Below are positions 36,401 to 48,197 of a stretch of 64,000 bases of DNA, piece by piece. Position numbers and translations under genes: made by a program. The notes below the pieces were generated by a model. That model did not search any database and was not told the origin of the DNA. It worked only from the letters and a program-made list of their open reading frames with translations. How positions within the stretch are numbered: the first letter of the stretch is position 1; each line of letters opens with the position of its first letter. The DNA lies in contig ML978121.1 of NCBI GenBank assembly GCA_010015805.1, positions 2,728,001 to 2,792,000 of the forward strand. The letters run 5' to 3'. Source of the DNA: Rhizodiscina lignyota. Taxonomy: Eukaryota > Ascomycota > Dothideomycetes > Aulographales > Rhizodiscinaceae.

Positions 36401-38316
36401 GCCCCGTGGGATTCCTGCCTTAGCCGGTCGTCCTCCGGAGTGACACGGTGTGGGGTTCGGGAGAGGCGTCGTATGGGAATACTTCCCGTCTTTATTTCAA
36501 GGACCGGACCGTACAGTTCGCATTCGCTCGAGTTGCGCCGTATCGTCTCAGCCTTGCTTATTCTGGCGTAAGCTCAGCCTTCGAAAGCGTTTCTGGAAAC
36601 CGCCCCGCTTCCTTCAGGCACGCGTGACAAGACTTCTGCGAGAACACTACATCTTCACGGACAATATTCGCCGATATCCTCCGCAGATGGGGTGTCTTTA
36701 TTGTCTCCACCGCGTCTGCACCAACTGCAGTGCATCTACTATGTGCTCCCACAGGTGGCCATGTCACGGCTTCCGGTGAACAGATTTTCGGTCATTTGAC
36801 TTCAGTTCCAAGGGATGACTTTGACCCATCAGCAACTAGGCCATAAGAAGGATGTCTTGCACTGGTGAAACTTACCTCCGAAAACGGACGGAGTTCCTCT
36901 CCTGCGTTGATGAAGCGTCGATCCCCACCGGAAACTAGAGCAAAAGGCACCGAGCGCAGTCTTGTAATTGCGATTCCATCAATCCTGATATGGTTTGTAC
37001 CTGCTTTCTGGAACAAGCTCATGGCCACTCGAGGCTAGTCTCTTCAGGCTCTTGCGACCAATTACCCACGCCGCTTGTTACTCTCTGTTCGTGGCTCCGC
37101 TCCTGTGAGAGGTATGCCACTTCGAGAAGGCAAATAGTCAAACCGCCGCGGTAGTAATGGAACCTCAAAATCACTCAGGAGTAGACGTGTGATAAAAGGA
37201 GAATGATGGCAAGTGCCGTTACTTGGCGTGCAGACCAAGGATTGAGATCGGCCTCACCAGTATCGCCAAGCAGAGTCCAAGAGCTGCTAGTCATATACTT
37301 TCTTTCGACGAAGCAGTTTTCGATGATCGTGTTGAGTCTGAATTCTCCCATAGATTTCTGTTTGTCATTCCAGACCTGAGACATTCCTATCTTCCTATCG
37401 CCGACGTTCATGGCCCTCAGTATTTCACTTCTTGGCTCCCCCTTCAAGCTTTCCATCAATATGATACTACAAGTCACATCAAAGCTTCTTCATTTCTTCA
37501 ACATTTCCCAAGTCGGAACAAGGTATTATACCTCTTTTCCGCGACCGGCCCCAAGATGGAGCCGATTCTATGCGATACCGAGTATTGCTAGTGGCGAACT
37601 CGCCGAACCTTAAGCCGCCGAAGGATCTACGATTCAATCAGTTCAATGCAATCGATGACCGTGCGGTGATGGGTAACAACGCATTCAGTCGTAGCGTCGC
37701 CGTCGACTTGCCGCAACCAGACCCAGTGGGGGCCTGTGACAAAGCATGAAGCAATTGGATTCTCGTTCCCTCTTTGCCAAGCAACGTCACTTCTTGTCAG
37801 GTTACCAATACTGTCCTTTTGCTTAACCGTAAAGCCAGGTCACCAAAATGGAGATTGCGAACTTGCTTGCGTTCCATGGAACTTTCGATACGCTGATCAG
37901 GGTCATTTTGCCATTTGCTTTGCCGCTATGTCATTCACTATGCTCCGGGCTAGCTGTGCCACAGTACTGCGCGGTCCTTAAGCCTACGCCGTGACCGATG
38001 CTCGTGGCGTCAGTGGAGCGGCTACAAAGGGCCTACCGCTTTATGTTGATGACCTCTACCAACCTCGTGCCCATGCCGTAGAGCACCTTCACTGTGATGT
38101 ATGTCATTGTACTGTTCAACATGCTGTATCGGCGGAACTGAACTGCAGATATTTAATGCTTCAACCTGCCTCTGCTTCTTCTACTTCTTTCTTTACCCTA
38201 CAGTCAAGATACACACTCAACGACTACCAGCTATTTCTTGAGCATTCTCAATCTGATCCAATTCTACTACCTCATCATCACACTTATCAACATCCACAAG
38301 AACCTTCAAATCCAAA
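33485..38316. other. Gene-poor gap, 4.8 kb
   Basis: The first few hundred bases are the promoter of the kinase gene and the last about 200 that of the cystine-knot-like peptide gene. In between, several plus-strand frames of 150-220 codons (34072-34704, 35404-36000, 35498-36163) overlap one another and have no known domain, no good start context and no clear introns. The sequence is not AT-rich, so it does not look strongly RIP-mutated. No RNA gene was seen. Confidence 0.5.
38149..38157 (+). promoter_or_regulatory. Weak TATA-like element upstream of the first knottin-like gene
   Basis: ATATTTAAT lies 160 bp before the ATG at 38317. It is weaker than the TATA boxes of the other small genes. 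Confidence 0.3.
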
Positions 38317-38601
38317 ATGAAGTTCACCCTCCTCAGCGTCTTCGCAATATTCGCCACCACCATCGCTGCTATGCCTCAACCCAACCCGGCAGCCAAGCCC
38401 AACGCTATCCCGGACATATTCCTTGAAAAGCGCTGCATCCAGGCCTGCGGCAGTAAGTCTAAGCGCCCGTCTTTGCCCTCTTTCCCCTGCAGTCCCCATT
38501 ACACATCTGTATCAAGGCTAACGAATCACCCAGCCGGCTGCGACGACGATAACAGCCCATGCTGCTCTGGCTTCTGCAATCTCGGGCAGTGCGATTGCTA
38601 A
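38317..38601 (+). CDS. Secreted cystine-knot-like prepropeptide with Lys-Arg processing site
   Basis: Exons 38317-38452 and 38534-38601 give 67 residues. Residues 1-18 are a signal peptide (KFTLLSVFAIFATTIAA). Residues 19-37 form a Pro/Ala/Asn-rich pro-region ending in LEKR (residues 36-39), a classic Kex2 site. The predicted mature peptide is 28 residues, starts at Cys40 and has eight cysteines: C40-x3-C44-x3-C48-x6-C55-C56-x3-C60-x4-C65-x-C67. Dropping C44 and C67 leaves C-x7-C-x6-CC-x3-C-x4-C, an inhibitor-cystine-knot pattern. The 81-nt intron splits a Thr codon, begins GTAAGT and ends CCCAG; it is in frame and stop-free, so retention would give 94 residues. Such peptides in fungi may be effectors, antimicrobials or inhibitors; the function here is unknown. 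Compare the gene at 54603. Confidence 0.85.
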   Translation: MKFTLLSVFAIFATTIAAMPQPNPAAKPNAIPDIFLEKRCIQACGSKSKRPSLPSFPCSPHYTSVSRLTNHPAGCDDDNSPCCSGFCNLGQCDC

Positions 38602-39538
38602 GTTACCCCACGCGTGACGACCTAAGCGACATGCTTTCACGCTGCAGAAATGGGGTCATATGCACGGTGTGCGAAAGGGTGAGGAGATATGGCTGCGGAA
38701 TTTCATACTGCATTGAGCAGTGGAGTTATGCGGACATATGATTGGAAGATCTAGAATTCGGCTGGAACTTGGAAGGCACTCATTTAATGATCACATGGGG
38801 ACTGGAGTTAATCAGGAGGGACTGGAAATAATGACTGGAGATGCAGGTCAGAGAGGTAATGGGCAAAATGACATAGATGGTCCAACACAAAGATGAATCA
38901 CCAAAATATATCCACCAACCTCGTTATGCTTTTCTCGTGCCGATGTCTGTCCAGACGTCCTGGTATCGCCGGCAAGCCCTAGCCAAAATGTCAATACGAG
39001 CCCTGTCACGCTCACGGACAACACCACAAGTTCACTCAAGGAGGAAAGCCCAGATTATGCCAGCAGAGGCTAATATCACTTATTTATACACCTCGTACAC
39101 ATCGCTGAAAAAGGCTCCACCATCCCCAATTCCGTGGAACCTGCCCAACTGTGCTCGCGCCATTCGCAGAAAATGCACATCAAAATGACTCGCAAAATAA
39201 ACACCATCAATCGCAATTCACACCTACCAAATCAAGTCTCATCAAAGCCATTTCAGAATCTCTCGAGGTAACAGTTGCCTCGAGACGCGCACCCTTGTCA
39301 AGAACAAACTCTGCTGCGAGTTTTCGCGAAAGGTGCCAAAAGGGTGTTCCTCGTTCCAATGATCGCTGACAAAATAATTTCGATACTTGAACGACGTTTG
39401 CGGTTTTTGGAGAAACGCAACAGGAACCAATCTGTTTGTGACGTGAGAAATCGTCACATCGAGCGATCAAACCAATGAGGCGGAACTCGACTCTTCGCAA
39501 TGACTGCCGTGCTGAGAAACGGCCCTTCGGTTCTCTCT
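38602..39538. other. Intergenic between convergent genes, 0.9 kb
   Basis: 3' regions of the peptide gene and ROM2. I see no gene. Confidence 0.6.
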
Positions 39539-42500
39539 TCACCGCCCATTCGACTCGATTGAATGCTGAGGCCGATGGCCCTGTGGACTCTGCGGCCTGC
39601 CCCAGAAGTCCAGGCTGGCAATGATGTCATTGCCCAGCTCGTCCTCGTACGCGTAGAGTATCTATTACCAAGTCAGCGAGACACCATACCAAACAAAAGA
39701 GTTAAAAGAGAGAATACGCACCTCGCGGGACGAAGAGTGTAACATCCTGATATTCTTCGCCGTCAAGATGTGCACCAGCATGCCGGTCTCCATGTGCCTA
39801 ATCTCAACGAAGCTCGGCTCGAAGGCAAGAATATACGGGTTGAAGATGGCAAAGGCCTGCGGGTTGCCCTCCCAGTAGATCATCCAGTCGCTGCGGGCGC
39901 GCCAGCCGTTGCGGTTGACGAAGAAGCTGTAGTCGGTGTAGCACAGCAGGAACTCGGTGGCGATGCGCTCGATGTGGATGGGCTTGATGTTCTCCTTGCG
40001 CTGCACAAAGTCGAGCGACGTGTCGGCCTGGTCGAGCAGCGACTGCGCCTCGAGCGTCTCGAGCGAGACGACTTCGAAGCCGCGCGCGCAGCCGACGCAC
40101 AGCTTGGAGCGGAGGAAGTGGATGGACGTTGATTCGGTGGGGATGTAGAACTCCTGTAGTTCGTGAGACTTCAAAGCACGGAAAACAGCAAAGCAAGTAA
40201 AGGGGGTATGCAAACCTTAAGCGGCTTCAGGACATCCTGACTGCTAGCCAACATCTTCGCAAGGCCAGACTTCTTCTTAGTCTTCATCATCGAATCCATC
40301 GGTTCGTACACCTTGATCGTCGTCGACAGCGCGGACGTCTTGACGCAGCACACAAGTTGCTGGCCCTGGCAAATGCCAGCCTTGAAAAAGTTCGCGTGGC
40401 AGATCTTGCGTCCTCGCTTCGTAAGAGCAGAATTGCTTTCGTCCGGCTCGAGAGCCTCTGTAGGATACGAGTACATTGTCTTCTCGGAGAGAACCAGGAC
40501 AATCTGATGCTGCTCGAGCACATCGATTTGCGTGACGTTCTTGCAGTCAAGAACACGCTTTGGACGGATAGAGGCATCTTTGGGCTTCCGATCGCTGATG
40601 TAGATGCCCGTGTCCGTACCGAAGATGAGCTTGCGACCACCATCTGACAGAAGTTAGTTGACTGGCGAGGAAGACAAGACAGGCGACATACCTATGGGCA
40701 CACAGCAGTTGACTCTGATTGCAGCAGTGAAGAATCCTTCATTGAGAATCGTCTTCGTGAAAATCTCGCTGCGTTCCTTCAACTTCCTCTGCTGCTCGTC
40801 AATGTGCTCAAGCCACTTGGTCTGCTGAATAGGCGTGGTGCAGTATAGCGTAAGTTCATATCCTCCTTTACCAAGATGCTTAAACGTGAGCGGATGACCT
40901 TGCTGCCGATTTGTCTCGGTGCGAGGCATTGTGCTCATAGTATTGGTTCTGGTTCCCATTAGACCTGTAGAGCCACGTCTTGCGATGCCTTGCCTTGGCA
41001 TGATCTCTTCCATTTGAGCCACCACCAGCAACTCTAACGGGATAGGCTTCCTATACACCTTCAGTTCCTCACGCTTGTTGACCATCTTGGTGCGGACAAG
41101 AAGGACAGCATGATCGAACAGATAGGCTTGTATATCGCCTGAGGAATCAGTAGGCGACTTCTTGAGCGTGCCTTTGAAGACAAGCTGACGAGCCTCTTCA
41201 GTCAACTTGAGATCCACGTATTCGCCAGGGCGAAACTTGAGGTCTCGGTTGAGCTGCTGCAGGTTGAAATGGTTCTCAGCCTTGCCAGACTCAATGTTCA
41301 CCTTCTGCAAGAACTCCTTGATCAGCTTGATGGCTTCAGGGATGTGCTCACGATCTGGGTTGTCCTCTGCAGTGTACTTCAGTATATTCTCTAAGAGAAG
41401 AGGATATCTTGCAAGCCTAGTGGTCGGCTTGGTGAGATAACCGTTCAACTCAAGTTTTCGCGATTCCTTCAAGCGCTCGGTCTCATCAACAAAGCGTGAA
41501 AATGCATTGTTTGACCGCTTCTCATTCTCAAACTCGTACTTGCCGAAAAGCTGACTCCTGCCATAGGTGATGAAAGGTGCAAAGTTTGGCACGAATTGGA
41601 GAAAGATGTCGCCGACATTGTGAACAACTGGGCTCTGTTGCTGACGTCTTGTCAAGGCCTCGGCGAGCTTTGAGTTGACCTTGTAGACCTCTTGGATGTT
41701 CGAGAATACAGTGCGAACAAACTTTTCTCTGCGATGCTCTGGAATTGGCGAGTTGTGGTCGCGCAGTGGTCTTTGCCAGAAGTCGCGCACGTATTCGAGA
41801 TCCTTGACAAAGTCTCGCTCCGTGTACATGAGCTCCGAAATGACTTCTTGGCGCTTCTTCTCCTTGTCTCCGACAGAGTCCGACACCTCCTTGGAAACCG
41901 TGTTGATCCAGAGCTTCTGTTCGTCTCCCTGGTCTTCGTGCAGACTTTGACGCGAGTCTTCCCGCTTCAAGCCTGGTTGAGGCTTCATGTTCAACTTGGC
42001 CTGCTGCTCCAATCTTCGTGGACATGCGATCGAATAGCAGAGCTGAAAGGGAGTGCATGTTGGGGAATAGCATTCGGTAAGCAGGGTGAAGACACCGTTG
42101 ACTTCAGTCTGATCTTCCACAAGCGTCTCTCGGAACTGATAGATTTCGTTCTGGGAGTCACGCAAACGATGAGCGTAGGTCACATCGTGAAAGAACTTCT
42201 GCGCATCAAGCGACCGGCCCAAAAGAAGTGCAAGATTTCGATCGGTGGTTCTGATGATGTAGGAGATGACGTCCACTGCTTCGGCCCCAGAGAATGCCAT
42301 CTTGTAGTCAAGGCCATCCTTCGCTTTCTCTGCAAGGTTGATACGCTCACGGAAAACGTCGGCAACTTTTGAGAGCAGTGCGGGATACACAAGTGGTTGG
42401 CCTCTCTGTCGTACCATCAGGGTTTGACTTTGGCTATTGGACTTCTGGACTCCGAGAGCCGTGTTGGTCGTCATTGTACTTGTCCTATCTGATGCAACAA

Positions 42501-43392
42501 CGGTTGATGCCATTGACATTGTTCGGCCCGGGATACTGGCTTGACTCCCGCTTCTTGGCTTCGAGATGGGGCTTGTTGGTGAGTCCAGTACTGGGGGTAC
42601 CGGAGGTGATCTAAAGTCGGCCTGTGCCGGAGTTGATCTACGGTCTGTGTTGACCGTTGGGTACGGTCGTTCTCCATAACTTTCTTGCGAAGCATCGCTG
42701 CGCCGATTCGGTATGACCCGCCCACTCATCGTCTGGTTATGCTCAGGACCTTTGCCATAATTCGACATGGACATTGTCCGCTCGTCAGGTCGTTCTGGTA
42801 TCATCCTGCCCTGCGCTGTGGTGCGCATGTACGGCTGCTGCCGGAACGTGTGTGCAGGAGCGATGTTGTTGTACTGATTGCCACCTGGATTGCCGCCAGG
42901 ATAGATGTTTGGTCGCGGCCCGGTTGCCATAGATTGAGATCGAAAGGGGTCAGTATTGAGAGAAGGTCCTGGATAGCGATTGGGCACTGGGCGGTTGTAG
43001 AGTGGATTGGAAGGCGGGCTACGATGATCGAGGCGCTGCGGTTGACCGTATGGTTGGCGGTCTGGACGAGTGGGATGAGGAAGATATTGAGGGTTCGGTT
43101 GTCGGGGTGGTGGAGGTTGATCTGGAGATCGTTGCGGAGGGCCCGAGGGGCCGTATCCATTTATGTGCTGTCGGACGGGAGGTGGTCTTGGTGCCCTCAC
43201 ATCTGGTGTCGCAGCCGCCATTGTTTGAGCGCGTTCTGGCGAGCTTTGAAAGGTCTGAGAAGTCATTGTCTGCGAGCGACCAGGAGGTGCAGCTCCGAAG
43301 ATGTGGGCAAAGGCAGCATCTCGCTGTTGCCCACCAGCATGGCCATAGTTGCGCCCATAATTTGCAGCTTGCTGAGGGCTGTAGTCCGCCAT
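39539..43392 (-). CDS. ROM2: Rho1 guanine-nucleotide exchange factor, ROM2-like (DEP-DH-PH-CNH)
   Basis: Minus-strand exons 43392-40692, 40643-40216, 40153-39722 and 39661-39539 encode 1227 residues. A Pro/Gln/Arg-rich disordered N-terminus (1-330) precedes a DEP domain (about 336-423), a DH domain (about 512-701, with VISELMYTERDFVKDLEYV and GYLTKPTTRLARYPLLLENI), a PH domain (about 735-870) and a citron-homology (CNH) domain (about 895-1195, with GTDTGIYI and YWEGNPQAFAIFNPYILAF). This is the standard ROM1/ROM2 order. The protein loads GTP on Rho1 at the plasma membrane and so drives beta-1,3-glucan synthase and the Pkc1 cell-wall-integrity MAP-kinase cascade. All introns are 49-62 nt. The start is 644 bp from the divergent VMA11 start. 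Confidence 0.95.
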
Positions 43393-44036
43393 ATAGGCCT
43401 GCTCTCTCCTCTCCGAGATGCTCAGACGCGGACCATGCGAGAGCGAGAGATGTGCAGGTTTGTTCGTCCGGGTTCCTTACAGGAGAGGGATGGTTTGGGG
43501 ATGACGACTCCTGAGGAGAGTGTGTACGGTGGAACAAACGCGGGCTCGGCCGGTGCAGGAGGAAGTAAGAAGCACGATGGACAGTGGTCTTCGAGTGGAA
43601 CAAGTGAATTTGCGTGCGGTGGGAGTGTGGTGGTTGTGTAGCGCGAGTTGCGAGCTAATCAGCGCACGTACGCGGGCGTGGATTGAGGTTCTAGCCGAGC
43701 GTCTGGCGCAAGCGCGATTCTCAGTACTCTAACGTGGATGTGAAGCTGAGACAGCGAGAGAGCGTCGCCGGGAGTTTTCAGTTCGGCGATAGTGCAAACG
43801 TTGGGAGATTCAGGATCGGTTCATGTCAGCGGTGCAAGGAACCTGGATTGTTGATTTCTTTACTGCCGTAAGGTACTCGATGCCGGAAGTTCGCTGTCCT
43901 GTCACCTGACCGCCAAGGCCGCCGATGATATCGACCCTGCAGCAATTGCTCCTGCGAGCACTTCTCACCATCTTCACTTCAGCATATCACTGTGAACTAG
44001 GCATCTGAAAGAGCTTGGCTCTCGTACGCCTTCAAG
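43393..44036. other. Divergent promoter region of ROM2 and VMA11, 0.64 kb
   Basis: It holds both upstream regions. The plus-strand frames reaching into it are side effects of the Pro/Gln-rich antisense ROM2 exon. Confidence 0.6.
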
Positions 44037-44729
44037 ATGCCAGAGTCAGAGCTGTCACCGCCTTTCGCCTTCTTCTTCGGCATGGTAAGGAGCTGTTTCG
44101 CCCATTCTGGCTGCCTGTTGCTAACTATCATCTAGGCCGGCATAGCATTTGCTGTGAGCTTCCTCTTAGTCAATCGCATTCCCCCAATACTCTGACGTAT
44201 CTACCAGATGATATTCGGCTCATTAGGCGCGGCGTTTGGCACAGCTAAAGCTGGAATTGGAATAGCAGGCATAGGAACGTATAGACCGGACCTGATCATG
44301 AAGGCATGTGGTTATTGAGAAGCCGGCTACAATATGACGTTTACTGACGCGCACAATAGTCTTTGATTCCTATAGTCATGTCCGGTATCATCGCCGTATA
44401 CGCTCTCGTGATCTCAGTCCTGATTTCCGGCTCAATGGATATCGACAACTACAGCTTATTCAAGGGCTTCATGCATTTGGCAGCAGGACTTTCGGTGGGA
44501 TTGACTGGCGCGGCGGCCGGCTACGCCATTGGTATCGTTGGAGATATGGGAGTGCGATCATACATGCAGCAATCTCGCATTTTCGTAGGGATGGTCTTGA
44601 TACTCATCTTCGGCGAGGTTCTCGGACTCTACGGGTGCGCTTCTTCTAGTCCGGAGTTCCTACTAGCTTTGCTAACTTTGATGCAGGCTTATTGTCGGTC
44701 TCATCCTCAATACCCACGGAGCTGGATGA
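44037..44729 (+). CDS. VMA11: Vacuolar H+-ATPase proteolipid subunit c' (VMA11)
   Basis: Five exons (44037-44084, 44136-44153, 44208-44303, 44360-44634, 44687-44729) give 159 residues with four membrane helices. The product belongs to the c-ring of the V0 sector, which moves protons into vacuoles and Golgi. The subunit is c' and not c: the N-terminus [14 protein letters not shown] and [19 protein letters not shown], then [19 protein letters not shown] and the internal [18 protein letters not shown], fit Vma11. The essential proton-carrying Glu is E140 in FGEVLGLYG. The second exon is only 18 nt. The third intron starts GC (AAG|GCATGT) and not GT; the conserved MKSLIP across the join supports it. 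Few-residue exons and several introns are typical of proteolipid genes. Confidence 0.93.
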
Positions 44730-45548
44730 GCGAACATCACGAGATCAAGGTTTAATGTGTTCCACCAAGTGTAAGCAGCATTTTGGGCGTTCTCGCGAAT
44801 GAAGAATCAGGAGCCCTTAGTTGCCGAGACAGGCACTGTAGATATATATCATCGATGAAGGCCTTAGCTTGGAGCATTGGCGTTTTCGTCGTTTCGAATC
44901 AAATTTGAGCCTCATTTCTCATCTGCAATTTGAAACAGGACCTTTTGTGGCGTTGTGCCTACTTTGAGCCCCTTTGGCTGACAGGACTGGCCGATCATGC
45001 TACTAAAATAGTAGGTAGGGCGCAGCAGATATCTGGAGAAGCATCGGCTCTTTTTTTCCTGAATGTAGATCCAGATAGCCAGAATGACTTGCAGGGTCAT
45101 GGGCAGCCCGAAATTCTAGCCTGTCAAGTCCGCTCAGCGTAAGCTCTACACACCAACCTCGTGCGTCATCGCGCCGAGGCCAATCCCGCACACTTGTTCA
45201 GTTCTCTACCTTGATTGACCTCACACTGCCAACAATTATTGCGAATTGAAAACGACGCCTTTACTCTTCTGCGACTCCCACCGTCCATGGCACAATTATA
45301 ACTGCGCACGAGTTTATATGACCGCGACGAATTCGACCCCGAACGACCTCCCCCTATGAATGGCCCCCAAAACAAACGACCATATCCGACGCCGGCAATC
45401 GCTGTCGGCCATGACTTAGGGAAAGAGTAACTTGGCGATTTCAATAACACTCGGACGGTCATTTTCAACACTCAGTCTTGGTCTTGCCGAACAACAAGAG
45501 ATTCCGCAGGGCTGAGGGCGCTGGGTCAGCGTACCGCATACCGGGACC
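44730..45548. other. Intergenic, 0.8 kb
   Basis: VMA11 3' region and PKA gene promoter/leader. I see no gene. Confidence 0.6.
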
Positions 45549-47279
45549 ATGGCCGCGGCCGCCATTAAGAACCACCTTATACCAAACGCCCTCAGAAGCG
45601 ACGAGGCAAAAGAAGAGCAGCGCGAAAAAAGAGAGCAGCAGCAAAACAACTCACACCTCCGGCCGAATAACACACAGCAGTACCCATACGCAGACGAGCA
45701 ACGATATTCGCAGCAACCGCGCGGTTCTTCACCGCAGCAACAGAATCATGGCAAGACGTCGCGCAAGCGGGATTTGGAGGGAGACAGAGAGGAGGAGAAG
45801 GCCAGAATTGCCAACATGGCGGACCAATGGTATTCGAAAGGGCCAATGGAGGTTGAAGAGGTTATGATGGACCCTAAGGACAAGGCTGTGGGCCATTCTA
45901 GCAGTAGCCTGAGGTGTGAGGATTTTGAGTTGCTCAAGACACTGGGAACAGGTAAATCTATTTGCTGTTGTGCCAATCTTGCTGCTTTGGGGCCAGTCTT
46001 AGCGCTCCGATGCACATAGGGACAGCAATCAGCTGATGATCGCGGATAGGAACATTCGCACGAGTGTGGTTGGCGCGATTGTCTCGACCACATAAGGAGG
46101 ACGAGGATAAAGTCTTTGCACTCAAGATATTACGAAAAGTAGACGGTATGTTCAACTGTGAACATATACAACGCGAAATCGAGCTAATCTCAGATGCTCA
46201 GTGATCCGGCTCAAGCAAGTGGAGCACGTGCGAAACGAAAGAAGCGTTCTGGCTGCCGTGGCAGGCCATCCATTCATTACGACTATGATTGCCAGTTTCC
46301 AAGATAGAGACTCTTTGTATATGCTTGTAAGTAATATCCGGTGCACCGCTCCATCAGTCAAAACGCTAAACAGTGATCTTATAGCTCGATTACTGCCCCG
46401 GCGGCGAAGTCTTTTCCTACCTCAGGCGTGCGCGCCGCTTCAACGAGCCCACATCACAGTTTTATGCAGCGGAAATTGTTTTGATTCTAGAATTTCTACA
46501 CGAAAAGGAAGGCGTTGCGTATAGAGATCTCAAGCCGGAAAACATCTTGATTGATGCCGATGGGCACCTCAAGCTTGTTGATTTCGGATTTGCAAAGAGG
46601 ATTTATAACAGTGAGTGGCAATAGTTTGAACTGAAGTTGAGCTAGATCGATTGACTCTAGACCTTTAGGGGAAACTTACACACTTTGTGGTACACCCGAG
46701 TATTTGGCTCCAGAGGTTATTCGGAATACGGGTAGGTCTTCAATCCCTGTTCAATGAATGTGGACTGAAATTTGTTTCTGCAGGGCATGGATGTGCCGTC
46801 GACTGGTGGGCGTTTGGTATTCTGGTTTACGAATTCCTCGTGGGACAGCCACCTTTCTGGGACCAAAATCCCATGAAGATTTACGAGCAGTAAGTGCACT
46901 TTCAGCCTTTGAATGCCTACTGCTATTGTGGTCAAGCTTTGTCTGACAATTTCACAGGATTGTTGAAGGCAAAGTTCGCTATCCATCCGCCATGTCTCCA
47001 TCAGCTCGTGATCTCATTAGCAAACTCTGCACGGTGGACACCTCTAAGCGTCTGGGCAATATTAGCGGAGGTGCCGGCGCTGTGAAGGCGCATCCATGGT
47101 TCAAAGATATCGATTGGGACTCGCTTTATCACAGGCGTGACCAAGGACCTATTGTACCTCATCTTCGAGGCCCGGCTGATACTAGGAATTTTGACGAGTA
47201 CGACGCGGAGCCTGAAGGAAGAGATCCTTACACCGAGGAGCTGAGGGGCAAATGGGATGATGCGTTCAAGGACTTCTGA
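45549..47279 (+). CDS. AGC kinase, cAMP-dependent protein kinase catalytic subunit
   Basis: Seven exons (45549-45951, 46050-46145, 46202-46326, 46385-46610, 46669-46731, 46784-46889, 46958-47279) encode 446 residues. A Gln/Asn/Glu-rich N-terminal extension (about 1-120) precedes [18 protein letters not shown]. Catalytic residues are Lys160 (VFALKIL), Asp256 in YRDLKPEN and Asp274 (DFGFAKRIY). The activation-loop Thr288 is in [15 protein letters not shown]. Later motifs are [15 protein letters not shown] and KRLGN. The protein ends FKDF, the F-x-x-F hydrophobic motif at the extreme C-terminus typical of PKA. It should phosphorylate substrates once cAMP releases the regulatory subunit, acting in nutrient, growth and conidiation signalling. 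It may be the second PKA isoform (PkaC2 type), which I cannot settle. Six short introns is many for this family. Confidence 0.92.
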
Positions 47280-48197
47280 TGAGATGACGACGATGATGAT
47301 GAGTTCTGGGACGGTATATTATTGGAGGCAGCATACGAATCTTTTTCTGGGGTGGGGATATCATGTACGCTATGTGGAAATTCTGCGGTTTCGGCTACGA
47401 GGGTATTGATTTATGGTCATGTACAATGAGATTCTTTGATTTTCGACAGCAAATCGGCACTTTGATTTTGAGCGGGCGATTGCCCTCCAGGAACACATAC
47501 TGTATCCGTCTTTTACCCGACATGTTCCATGGCTCAACTCACCTCAGATTGGGTACGCGAACTACCGTTTGAGCCGCTCGACATGGAGCGACACGTTCCA
47601 TCGTGGCTGGCACGACGTTAGCTGAACCGTGCCTCTCCAGATCGCTTCGAGGCACTGCCCACGAGTCTCAAACTCCTTCAAATCTCGTCCAGCCAGGAGC
47701 GTCGCCAGATCACCGGGCCTGACATGTGCGAGGTTTCACGCGTTTGCAGCCATTTAGAGGGAGTCTGCGCTTCTTCATCCCCGTCATCGGACGCGGTCCG
47801 CTAGCGGACCTAGATCGAGTTCATCATGTTCATGCAACCCCTCCCCACCGCGACTCATAGCCCCGCACCAAAGCAGCGGGGGCTTAGGAATTGGGCAAGA
47901 GATACCACCCCAATTGAATGGCCATGCCACGTCTCGCATGCTGGTAGCAGGGACCGCGGCGTGCTGACCGCGTTTTGGGCGTGCAGATAGAGTTAGTAGG
48001 CTTAATATAGCCGCTTCGTCTGTCTTGTCTGGTTACGGATTTTCAAATCGCGCTTTTAAGTACTTCACCTCGTCCCTTATCTTTTTCGTGTGCAATCGTC
48101 GGGTCCGAACAACGAGTCGCGAGACATTTCATGCCCTTCCTGCGACCCCGTCAAGCTTGCAAGCGTACGTCGATGCCTGCGCAGGAAGGTGCTGAAG
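47280..48197. other. Intergenic, 0.9 kb
   Basis: PKA gene 3' region and acyl-CoA synthetase promoter. An ATG at 48090 is in frame with the synthetase, but the extra 36 codons have no presequence character. Confidence 0.55.

Noticed and set aside
42685-43641. Plus-strand frame of 318 codons
   Set aside because: It lies mostly antisense to the Pro/Gln-rich first exon of ROM2; it has no domain and its composition is that of a shadow frame.
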